Shown here one piece after another: positions 1 to 9,480 of a stretch of 64,000 nt of DNA (the first letter of the stretch is position 1; each line of letters opens with the position of its first letter). Made by a program: the position numbers and the translations under genes. The DNA lies in assembly GCA_008921705.1 (NCBI GenBank), contig VFFE01007640.1, positions 675,884-739,883 of the forward strand, written 5' to 3'. The DNA is from Burhinus oedicnemus. Taxonomy: Eukaryota > Chordata > Aves > Charadriiformes > Burhinidae. Under the pieces are notes generated by a model. That model ran no database searches and was not told the origin of the DNA. It was given only the letters and a program-made list of their open reading frames with translations.

Positions 1-1224
1 GCACTTTAAAGAAGTTTCCAGGTAAATTAAAAATCAAAATGGTTAAAAAAACCCTAGTCTCCAGTCTACAGATAGAACAGTCAGAATCAGGTCTCATCTC
101 AGTCACCAAAATTAATTTAACCTTTGCAATGAAGTTTTTATTTCAGAGTTATTGTTGAGTTTTTAATAGATACATTAAAAAAAGAGCTTACTATAGTTCC
201 CTATTAAGAGGAAAATCACTCATTGTCCCATGCATATCCATGTTTTAATGGATAGCCCTATAATACAAATATTACATCTGATAGCAGGTTCATTCTGGCT
301 AAGTGGAAACCAGCAAGCAGCAACGTCAGTCCTCCTTAATAGTGATATTCAATTGCAAGAATAACAGGAAGTCTATCAGCCATGAAAACTTCACTCACGA
401 AATTGTTTGCACTGCTGGGCTGGGCTATATCACGCAAAACCCAGTCTTTTCCCTGACTGGTACCAGTTTCACTGATCTGAACAGAGCACTAGGGCACTGA
501 AAAGCAAGGCACGCTGTGATGCAAGAAGCCTAAAAGGGGATGGTGAGAGCTAAACCCAGTTGCTACACATGAGAAGTGAGGACCAGGGAGCAGTTTCTGT
601 AGCTGCCTATAGTTGCACTGGAGAAGGTGTGGTGTCAAATCATGCTGCATAAATGGGATTTGCCCTATAAATGCTGCTGAATAGCACAAGGGATAAGAAA
701 GAGGGAGAAGGCATCTGTGACTGAAGTTGTTTCTCAGAGACAGGTAGCAAAATCAGGAGTTTAGAGTTTGTGAGGCTGAGGTTTGGAGTATAATGCCTGT
801 CCCTGAACAGGTATTTAGTTTTGCAGGAGTGGCTCATTCTTTAAGAGCATAGTTATGCAAGGTGTTAGCTCTCTCTTGCCCACTGGCTATAGCACATACC
901 CAGGAGGCGGCCAAAACCAGAGCCCCGAAAACCACTTAACCCAAGAGGATTCAAACTCATATCCCCTTGTTTATCGAAACTATATGACAGTCTCTGAAGG
1001 TTTCACTTGGTTCGCTGTTAACCATTCCTAAGGCTGCACTACCAAAGATTAAACCACCCATCTCACAGAACGACTATTTAAAGTGATGTCACAACCTTGC
1101 AAGCAGAAACAAGAACACAGGTCTACTTTCTCTCAGTCAGGCCACCACATTACAAATCAAGCTCGCTCTCCTGATTTCCCTCCTCACCCAGCCAGCCCTG
1201 CATTCCTGGCCACACAGCAGTCCA

Positions 1225-1325
1225 GTTGTAGTAGGGCAAGGGGAACAGGAGAGTAACCCAAGGGTATTAATTTTTAATCCAGGTCTCTTAATCTCTAGAC
1301 AAGTACTCTAATCACTATGAAACAA
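1225..1325 (-). repeat. tRNA-derived SINE relic (MIR-like), degenerate
   Basis: Read on the minus strand, the segment around 1290-1325 gives an A-box-like stretch (AGTGATTAGAGTACTTG). It is followed by a B-box-like stretch (AGACCTGGATT) at tRNA-like spacing. The pattern resembles the head of MIR-type SINEs and the better copy at 63.27 kb. The match is weak and the ends are uncertain. Confidence 0.35.
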
Positions 1326-2616
1326 GGCAAATTTAATTACATTTCAGTAACGTAAATTACCCCAGGCTTGAAAAACAAACAAACAAAACCAACCCACAAC
1401 TCAAAGAGCTACATACTCATGCAATACCCAGGTAGAATATAGGCAACGTGCAACTTCAGCACGGTCAAAAAAAAAAAAAAGACCATAACAGTTTTGTGTG
1501 GGCAGGACCAGAATAGGTCAAGGGCTCGCTACTTCTGGTTGTTTGTTAGATTTCTGCCTAGGACTTAGACACATACCTTTTGCTTACGGTGCCTAAAGTG
1601 CAATTACACAAGATTTTTGGACCTCACCCATGATTTTTCATAACTGATGTTCTATTTTTAATCCTATTTTTGAATCACATAAGCCCTTTAAATTCAGTAG
1701 AGAAGAAAAGCACGTGGGTAGTTTTTTAACATCTAAAAAGCTGATGGTCTAAAACCATTTCTAATCCAGAAGTTCTTGAATATGCTGATCTACTTCTGGA
1801 GCTCTAGTTACATAGCTGAAATTACACAGTCTAACTGTAGTCCATCCAGCCTGTACAGAAGTAAATCACTGTCAATTTATCAGTCAGTCAGAATCAGACT
1901 GATGGTAACACTGGGCAGGCAATTTCGTATGGAGTTTACTGATACTCAGTTTGATGCTGAACAAAAGCATCTGGCAATGAGTCTAGGATATCATTGCGCT
2001 AGTTACTCTGCAAATAAGTGTCTCCTTTGTGCTTACTTTTGTTTTTATTTATACACACACACATTTTATATATAGAAACAGAGACAGAAATGCAGAATCT
2101 TGACTAGCAGAGAGAAAGAAAAGAAAAATTTACTTTTAGAATATTTATACTACAGAGGAAAAGAAGTATAGCAAGATCGAGGAAAAAAAATTGTTTTTCA
2201 TTAGTTTGGTGTATTTGCACAGGATACTGAGCGGGATTCAGGTCAAAAATAGTCTGGCATTATCATCCAGATAAACAGCTATAAAATAAGACGAGGAGAA
2301 GTATTCTTTTCCTCCTCCTCACACATACATTATGTCTCTTCCCGTTGCCGCTCTCAATGCAATAAACAGTCAAGTTACACATAGCAAGGAAACCTTATAC
2401 TATGAAGTAAGAATCTAGCACAGCCAGTTGCTGTACCCCAGTGAATTGGAGTGACTCCCTACCACAAGAATGAAGCATGAGTAAGTCTGCTAAAACAGCC
2501 GTCACTCACTTTATGCCCAAATAAGCTAAAGAACTTGTAAGCTAAAGACTGCTAATACAGCAAGTGCAACATTACTGGTATGACATACCATAAAGCATAA
2601 GTGTTCTGCCATTGGA

Positions 2617-2715
2617 ATCATAGAATCATTTAGGATGGAAAAGACATTTAAGATCATCCAATTGTTAACCTAACACTGCCAAGTCCACCACTACACCACA
2701 TCCTTAAGCCCCACA
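2617..2715 (-). mobile_element. CR1 LINE 3'-end fragment
   Basis: The segment begins with the CR1 terminal octamer pattern (GAATCATAGAATCA). It continues with a diverged form of the usual CR1 3' untranslated sequence (TTTAGGATGGAAAAGACATT, then AAGATCATCCA). In this orientation the element runs on the minus strand. It is short and old, with no coding capacity left. Confidence 0.75.
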
Positions 2716-4914
2716 TCTAGACCAAGCTAAGGAGCCTCCTTAAACTGACTTATATTTAGTAACCTAAATAAGCTGACTTTAAATGCAACAGGTGATGGAC
2801 TTTGAGCACCAAAAGCCTACCTACTGCTTTTAGCAGTTATCTGTTAGTCCCCATCCTGTATGAACAACACTTGCTGTGCAGAGAAACAAATTGTTTACTA
2901 TGGTGCAAAACAAGTTGCTATTGAATGAAGACTGACTTCCATAGGACAGAACCATCACTTTTAATTAAAGAAAAATAAAATCAAACATTTTTCCTACTGA
3001 GAGACTATGAATTACTTTTAAGTTTCCCTGCAAATAACATTTTCTCAGTAGGTTTTTGTTTGAAGTCTGTTCTATTCACCACTGGGAAAGCTGATTCCTT
3101 TCTGTCATGAGCACAGGAAACACAATACTAGGAAACATGTAATTCCTTTGACTTCATCCCACTGTTTAGCTTCCTGGTTAAGCTTCTGGTTTTTTTCCAA
3201 ATGCAACAGTTAAAAATCTCACTTTCTTAGCAAGCATCAAAGATTTTCTCCAAGTACTAAATTGGAGCAGTACTTCCACCTGGGAATCTGGTGTCTCCTG
3301 CAGAATAACGGGAGTTAACTCCAGAGAACGTACCTGTCCATGGTCTCAACCCAGTGCTTTAGACAAAAGACAAATTCACCTTTCTGGCATTAGTTTTTTG
3401 GGGGCAACGGAGTGTTGTTTACTCTGGCTTTTGTCAGCATTGGTAAACAAGAACACAAATACCTATTTTACTGAATTTTAAAAGCCTGACAGTGAAACTG
3501 ATAATACATTATTCTGGGCTGCAAGAGATGCTGGAAGGAAATTTCTTTAACAAGAGACAGGTCCAATGACAGCTTCAGAAAATTCAAGAACATGCTTTGC
3601 AGCCAAAGCAGAGGCCTGCTGCACCCATAAGGTAGATGCAGAGTAAGCAAGATGCTTATTATTTCCTTGCCTTAAACCCAGACACAAGCACACTAAAATA
3701 TGGTAATTGGTAACAGTGCATAAGCATTTTCTAACCTTGTAACATTACTAGTACTATTTTATAACATAGCTAAGCATAAGTATATAAATAACACATTAAA
3801 TGCAAATGCACAGAGACTTGCAATATACTAGCTCAAACAGTACACTGAAAAACACATGCAAATAATAAAAACTGCAAGAGCAAAGGATGTAGAGCGGACA
3901 GGGGAGATGTCAGGTGAAACCAAAATAAGCCTGCGGCACAAAGAGGAGATACTTAGTTTGAAGGTTTATCCTGGTTCCATCAGGCATAAGAAAGATGCCT
4001 AGCAAAACTAGGGCTTACTCCCAAAAATAACGTGAACTATGTCAAAGGCAGATGAGATCACTCTGTTTTCTTCCAGGGCAGCAGCAAGGTGCATAAAACA
4101 ATACCAATAAGCAAAGAAAGATGGTAATTTATGAAAATCACAAAATGCTCACTTTGATTCCAGCTTCTCTTGCCAAAGAGCTCTCAAGAGCTTTAATTCT
4201 ACCTCAGCAACTGAGACCATCAAGAACTATAGTCACCAGCATTAAATATAAGGCATCAACTCCATGGCATTGTACACTCCTAGGTTTACTACCACTTATG
4301 GATGTGATAGTTAAGAACTGTTTGGAAAACGTAGTGATAACGACAGATGGTAATTAAGAACTAATGACTGGAAATCTGTATGGTTGATGTATATTAGTTT
4401 AGTAAAGTGGTTTGATTCATCAGTCTTTTAAACACTCCATCACAGAGATCTCCAATTCCCTGATATATATAAACACAAATATTTTGTTGCAATTGCTTCC
4501 AAGAAAATCAAGTTTCTTTTCAGAGTATCCTGTCAAGCATGTTTTAAAGACCCCTCGCCCTTACACTTTTGGGAAAGTTCAGAAATACTTGTCTTGCCAC
4601 TTGACAATTTGTCCCCAAATTCAAGTGACCTTTATCCTGCAATGCCAGTCTTATAAACAGATCCTTCTGCTCACATAGGAAGGACACAACCGAGTGCGTG
4701 AGACTTTAGGGCCAGCTCCACTTCTGCAAGTCACTCCACAGACAGCGTGGAAGATGCAATTATTTCAGTGTTTCAAAATGAAAGTGTTTGCTATTTACAT
4801 AAAGGTCATTAACATCTCTCAACGGCGATCTAAGCGCCTTCTTTATTTAAAGAGAGCCCTTTTATTAAAACAGGTTTCTGAAGAAGCTGGATGCAGGTAA
4901 GTTTGTACAGTTAC

Positions 4915-5850
4915 TCGGCTCTCACCGCCAGACCGGAGCTCCCCTCCGGCAGAACTGAGGTGTCTCAGCGCCCGGCCCCCCTCGCCGGGGGGAGGCTGCA
5001 GTTCTCCACACCGGCTATCGAGATGGATTCTGAGGAAAGCCGCTGACAAGCGGCGCTTCCCTCCGTCTTTTATAACAAGGGCTGGGCCGGGGAGACACCT
5101 GTGAGATCTGCCCCATCCTCAGGCGAGCGGGCCCTGCAAGCTGGCCGCAGCGAAAACACTCCAGCGCGGAGCTGCCGACAGCTTGGAGTCAGGACTCCTC
5201 AGCTGCCAGCAGACTCATCCTCACGCTGCTCCAGCACTGAGGGCACGGGTGGTTTATATCCGTTTTTTTTTTTTTTTAAGTCTTTTTTTAATCACTCCGT
5301 TAACAAGACTCACACACACCCCCGCACCCCGAAGCCGCTCAGGGCAGCCTCACCCCTCCGCCGCCTCAGCGGGCCGGGGGCAGGGCGGCACCCCGCCGCC
5401 TCAGCCCCGCAGGACCCCGCCGCCCCCTCCACGGCTCCCCCAACCCTGCTCTCCGGTCAGAGACCGCGCCAGTTACCTCAGCCCGGCCGGCAGCCGCTGC
5501 TCCCCGCTTGTCTGAGGGGAAGGGAGGAGGCGGCGCGGAGAAAGGCAGCCCCGGCCCGCCGCCGCCGGGCCAATGGAGGCACCGCCTCCCTCAGAGCCGG
5601 GCGGCTCCCCGCGCCTCGGGACCGCCCTCCGCCGCCCCCGCGCTCCGGTTCGTGTCACCTGTGGCACCGAGAGGACGTCCGGAGGTACCGGGGCGGAGCG
5701 GTGGGACTGTCCGCCGTGCAACAGGAGCCTTCGGGGGGAGGATTTGATCGGGCACTTCTGAGGCAGAAGCTCGTGGAGGCGGCCTCGCTCCACAGCGGAA
5801 AGTGGCTCTTCGGCGTAAAGTTCAGGCAGGGAATGTCAGCTTGACTTGCC
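4915..5850 (-). promoter_or_regulatory. CpG island; candidate promoter and first exon of a leftward gene
   Basis: GC content and CpG density rise sharply here against AT-rich flanks, with many CCGCC and GCGG runs between 5330 and 5720. On the minus strand there is a good splice donor at 5477 (CTGAG followed by GTAACT) and a second candidate near 4925 (GGCG followed by GTGAGA). This suggests a non-coding first exon transcribed leftward. By human synteny the gene would be SYTL2, but none of its protein is visible, so that is inference. On the plus strand a donor-like GCAG/GTAAGT at about 4893 could belong to a non-coding transcript. The long open frames inside the island are by-products of high GC. 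A T run and an ACAC tract sit at about 5263-5320. Confidence 0.5.
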
Positions 5851-5954
5851 CAGCTGCCTTGAGGTAAAACGATCGGTATTTCACTTTAGCTGGTGATAGG
5901 CAGCCGCCCTGAGGTGAAATGCTCAGTATTTATTTCACTTTACCTGGTGACAGG
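5851..5954. repeat. two-copy tandem repeat of about 50 bp
   Basis: Copy 1 (5851-5900) starts CAGCTGCCTTGAGGTAAAAC and copy 2 (5901-5954) starts CAGCCGCCCTGAGGTGAAAT. Both end in a TTTCACTTTA-CTGGTGA-AGG block, and copy 2 carries a 4-bp insertion. The two copies are diverged by several substitutions, so this is not a recent assembly artefact. It lies at the edge of the CpG island. Confidence 0.75.
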
Positions 5955-7700
5955 TACCGTGAGAGGTGTGAACATACGCCCCTGTTTGCAGTAAAGATAC
6001 AGGCAGCGATAACAGAGGTTTCAGTCATCTGTTTGTCCAGGAAGCCGCTGTAAGTGCTTTTCTGTTTAATTAGTGGCACAAAATACACATGCTGCCATTT
6101 CATAGGATGTTTTAGCAGGACCTTCCCCCTGAAGCGCGTCTCGCTCAGCACCGAGGTGATTTCTGAAGCCGGAGTCCCTCCGGGAGTAGGGTGACAGGAC
6201 TGACCCTCCATCATGGAGAGCTGGTGACGTGGTATTTTCCCATTATGCATGTTCTTCTCACGGCGCTTGCTTTATATTTTAATCCTCTTCTGGGGTAGCT
6301 GGAGGATTTCAGTCTCTGGAGTGCCCGGGAGTGGGGCCTGCTGTGGGCAGCCCATGAGGCGGCTGCTTCAGTCCCATTTACAGGAGCCCAGTTTTACATG
6401 ACTTCCCCATTGTGTTCCCAGCCTGAGTCCGTTCCCTCCTCAAATCCTAGATCATCAGCACTGGCTTCCTGCTAACCTTCTTATGTTTCACCTGCTACTC
6501 AAACTTGGATGTGGTGAAACAATTTAATGCTTTTTAGAGAAAATCTAGTATACGTGGTGTTGGTATAAAGGTTTGGTAAATTATGTGTCTTTTCAATTTC
6601 ATGTATTTTATATGCGGCTCTTCTTTCCTGATGACAAAAGTAGGGACTAGAGCATGCTTTATGCATGATCCAGTAAAATTCTGGCTTAATAAGCCTTTAA
6701 TAAGGCTTCCATTCAGTCCACAAGGATCAAAGTGAATTTGAGACCTTGTGAAAGCTTTAAACTTGGTTCCTCCCCACAATAATTTATGTTCAAGCGTCTC
6801 TCATCCACATATCCCATTTATTCATCCTAATGCAGCACACTAAGTTGTACCTATTCAAACCCACACTGAACTCCTACTCAGTGCAGATCAAGAAACATGG
6901 TTTGGTATGTTAATTAGAAGTGGGGGCCCTTTTGACACTCTTGATACATGGAACGTATTTTTCTATTGTGTTAAATATCTCTTTTTTCCCCCCCTCTCAC
7001 AGCAGTCCCAAAGAAGAAGAAGAAAGGCAGGGGTAAGACACAGCCTTTTTAGACCAGACACGCTGTATCTGCTGGCAGCTGTAGGTACGCCTGGCCTCTG
7101 CCGGTTGGAGCTGGAACTGATGGGTCTGGTGCACCCATTGCCCAAACCAATTACCTCTTTAATCAAAGGCTTTGGACCCAAGCTTAGCGAAAAGCAGCTC
7201 CTTGCTGCTAAGAAGTTCCAGGTGGCAGAGGCCTCCAGCATCATGACAACTGACAGCTGCGAAACCGTGTATGGGATGTGTGCTGTGTCTGTTAAAATAT
7301 GTATATGCTCTCTCCTACTCACAGTTAGTTTAGTGATTTGTTCTTAAAACAGATTGAGATGAAATCTGTGGTATTATGTATGCAGGGGCTGTCTCAGCTC
7401 AGACCAGTTGCCAGTTCAATAGCTTGAGTGTTTACAATACTGAAAATACCTGAACAACATGCATGACAAAGACCCTCAGGCTGATTCCTCAGTAACTTCA
7501 GATGGAAAGAGTCTGCAACCAGTATACAGCCTGTCCCCAGAGTTGCTCTGCACTGGCGTAGTACATCTGAAGAATCTGAGGTTTTGTGTAAGCATGTAGT
7601 GCCTGTTTTTCACATGGATTGAGTCTGAGCAGTCTCAAGGTGACACCAAGAGGGACAAAGCTAATGACGGAAGGAAGGGCCCTACCAACCCTCCTCTTAG
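5955..7700. other. Intergenic DNA with an unexplained exon-like segment
   Basis: I recognise no gene. The stretch near 6984-7347 is GC-richer than its flanks. It starts after a strong acceptor-like tract (CTTTTTTCCCCCCCTCTCAC then AG) and is open in one plus-strand frame to 7347. A lysine/arginine-rich segment comes first, then a stretch containing KGFGPKLSEKQLLAAKKF. A competing donor (AGGG/GTAAGA) lies at about 7033. I do not recognise the translation, and the opposite strand is also open over most of it. Confidence 0.3.
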
Positions 7701-7899
7701 TGTTCCCCATACATAGTTATAGAGTTGTTAAGCTCTCAGAAAAATAAAAAGATATACATATGTTTTTAATTGCAGGACAATACAAAGTGGTATGACACCT
7801 TTAAGAAAGATACCTGCAGGTATCTTTGTGTAGTGATATTCCTATCAGATTCAGAAAGTGGATCACCATTCTTCCTTCACCCCTTCATTCAGCATGTCT

Positions 7900-8388
7900 T
7901 TCTCTCTTGTCATTATCCAAAGCAGAAAGGCAGTCATTCCATATTCTCCCTGCCTGGCTGCTCCCAAGCCCACCACAGGAGCTATCAGCCCATCAATGGT
8001 CCATCTTCACACACAGGAAGGAGCACAAGGACAGGTGCAGGAGCCTCAATAACCCCTTCAGAGACATGGTCCCTCCCAGGGCTGTCGCAGGGGAGCCTCA
8101 GTACCTTACACACTGCCTGTCAGGGTGGCACACCTTGTAGGATGCAAGGGAAGAGGATTGTCAGATTGCACAAGACCTACTGTGGGGTATTCAGGGGATG
8201 AGCCAAAGGTGGGGAAAAAGGAGGGATGAAGGTGGTTTGGAGAGGGACAAGCATGGGAAAACAGAGGGATAAGGGGATAAAAAGGGCCAGTCATATGTAA
8301 ACGCGGCTGGTCAGTGTGCTTGTCTGCCCATGCCCTGTGCCAGCTGAGCATCGTCTGTCCTGTCTTCTATTAAACTCCATTTCTACCC
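7900..8388 (+). mobile_element. Possible endogenous-retrovirus LTR 3' portion, truncated at an assembly gap
   Basis: A TATA-like ATAAAAA (8277-8283) is followed about 90 bp later by an ATTAAA polyadenylation signal (8369-8374). The sequence between them is GC-richer, in the compact U3-R layout of retroviral LTRs. The right end is lost in a T run, a G run and a gap, so neither terminal repeat nor target duplication can be checked. No gag, pol or env frame is visible. It could instead be a non-coding transcript end. The left boundary is a guess. Confidence 0.3.
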
Positions 8389-8445
8389 TTTTTTTTTTTT
8401 TTTTTTGGGGGGGGGGGGGGTAAATNNNNNNNNNNNNNNNNNNNN
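8389..8445. other. Homopolymer block and assembly gap
   Basis: Eighteen T (8389-8406) run directly into fourteen G (8407-8420), then TAAAT and a 20-base block of N (8426-8445). The G run is probably sequencing error at the gap edge. The expected 3' end of the neighbouring CR1 element is missing here, so the real sequence is incomplete. Confidence 0.95.
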
Positions 8446-8995
8446 CTCCCACCTCTCTGGGCAACCTGGGCCAGTGTCTCACCACCCTCAGCATAAAAAA
8501 TTTCTTCCTTATATCTAGTCTGAATCTACCCTCTTGTAGTTTAAAGCCATTACCCCTTGTCCTATCACAACAGGCCCTGCTAAAAAGTCTGTCCCCATCT
8601 GTCCTGTCGGCCCCCTTTAGGTACTGGAAGGCTGCTCTAAGGTCTCCCCGGAGCCTTCTCTTCTCCAGGCTGAACAACCCCAACTCTCTCAGCCTGTCCT
8701 CACAGCAGAAGGGCTCCAGCTCTCTGGTCATCTTTGTGGCCCTCCTCTCGACTTGCTCCAACAGGTCCATGTCCTTCTTATGTTGGGGGCTCCAGAGCTG
8801 GACACAGTACTGCAGGTGGGGTCTCAGGAGAGCAGAGTAGAGGGGCAGAATCCCCTCCCTCGACCTGCTGGCCACACTGCGGGGGATGCAGCCCAGGATG
8901 CGGTTGGCCGCCTGGGCTGCGAGCACACGTTGCCGGCTCACGCTGAGCTTCTCACCCACCAACACCCCCCGGTCCTTCTCGGCAGGGCTGTTTCC
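8446..8995 (-). mobile_element. CR1 LINE fragment (end of reverse-transcriptase ORF)
   Basis: The minus-strand translation gives the familiar C-terminal part of the CR1 ORF2 protein. Motifs in order are [58 protein letters not shown], and the closing [20 protein letters not shown] with [10 protein letters not shown]. The last exact piece abuts the gap, so the CR1 3' terminus is lost. The 5' end is truncated near 8995, as is usual for CR1. It lies just upstream of the CpG island of the next gene and is not expected to be active. Confidence 0.93.
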
Positions 8996-9079
8996 TGAGG
9001 TGGGGTGCCAGTACAGGAACCACAAAGCGAATACTCTCTCAGTGCACCTGACTGTTTCTGTAGGAGAGGCCCAGAAGTG

Positions 9080-9480
9080 GTTCGCGTACCCCCGCGGCGA
9101 TGGCTCCCTCACACCTCGGGCGCGGGGCGCTCACCTCGCTGAGGGAGAGCCGGGCGCTCTCCGCGGGCTTTCCCCCGGCGGTAGCTCCCGCCCGCCGCCG
9201 CCAGAGGCCGCCGCTGCCCCTCGGAACGCGCCGAGGGGCGGGGGCTCCCGTTGCCTTGGCGACCGCCGGCCGTTAGCGCGGCGGTGGCGCCGCGGCGGGC
9301 GGTGAGGCCTGACTGACCGCGGGCCGCAACCGGGCCGGGGGCCGGGAGCGGCGGGGCCTGCGGAAGGGGCGGGGAGGCGGAGCAGGAACAGTGTGTGGGT
9401 GCAGCCAGGACCGGGTGGTGACCGGGTGCGGGAGCGTTGTGGTGACCGTTTAGGCCTCGGGGGCGCAGATGCCGAGGGCC
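9080..9480 (+). promoter_or_regulatory. CCDC83: CpG island, probable CCDC83 promoter and non-coding exon 1
   Basis: A dense CpG block with GC boxes (for example GGGGCGGGGAGGCGG near 9366) lies 3.1 kb upstream of the first CCDC83 coding exon. That exon is itself preceded by a splice acceptor, so a non-coding first exon must exist upstream. A plus-strand donor at 9301/9302 (GGGCG/GTGAGG) is a fair candidate for its end, and another lies near 9511. A minus-strand donor at 9135 (GCGAG/GTGAGC) means transcription could be bidirectional. The transcription start cannot be fixed from sequence alone. Confidence 0.6.
9250..9263 (+). promoter_or_regulatory. RFX X-box (ciliary promoter motif)
   Basis: GTTGCCTTGGCGAC fits the X-box consensus exactly: RYYNYY, a 1-3 base spacer, then RRNRAC, here with a TT spacer. 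X-boxes bind RFX factors and are typical of promoters of ciliary and flagellar genes. It sits inside the CpG island about 50 bp upstream of a candidate first-exon donor. It is near-palindromic, so it can serve either strand. Confidence 0.7.

Larger units (their letters stand above)
1..4800. other. AT-rich intergenic or intronic DNA, no supported gene
   Basis: No stretch here combines an open frame, splice borders and a recognisable protein. The open frames are short and biased to Phe, Leu, Ser and Lys, as expected by chance in AT-rich DNA. A CR1 fragment and a tRNA-SINE-like relic are listed separately. If the leftward gene SYTL2 is next door, as synteny predicts, this could be its first intron or its flank. 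Nothing in the bases proves that. Confidence 0.6.

Noticed and set aside
5101..5844. 247-residue plus-strand open frame
   Set aside because: It lies in a CpG island, where stop codons are rare by composition. It is Pro/Arg/Ala-rich, contains a run of Phe from the T tract, is open in several overlapping frames on both strands and has no recognisable domain.
8291..9112. 273-residue minus-strand frame as a host gene
   Set aside because: Its core is the CR1 reverse-transcriptase C-terminus. The frame also passes through the N gap and a homopolymer that is probably an error.
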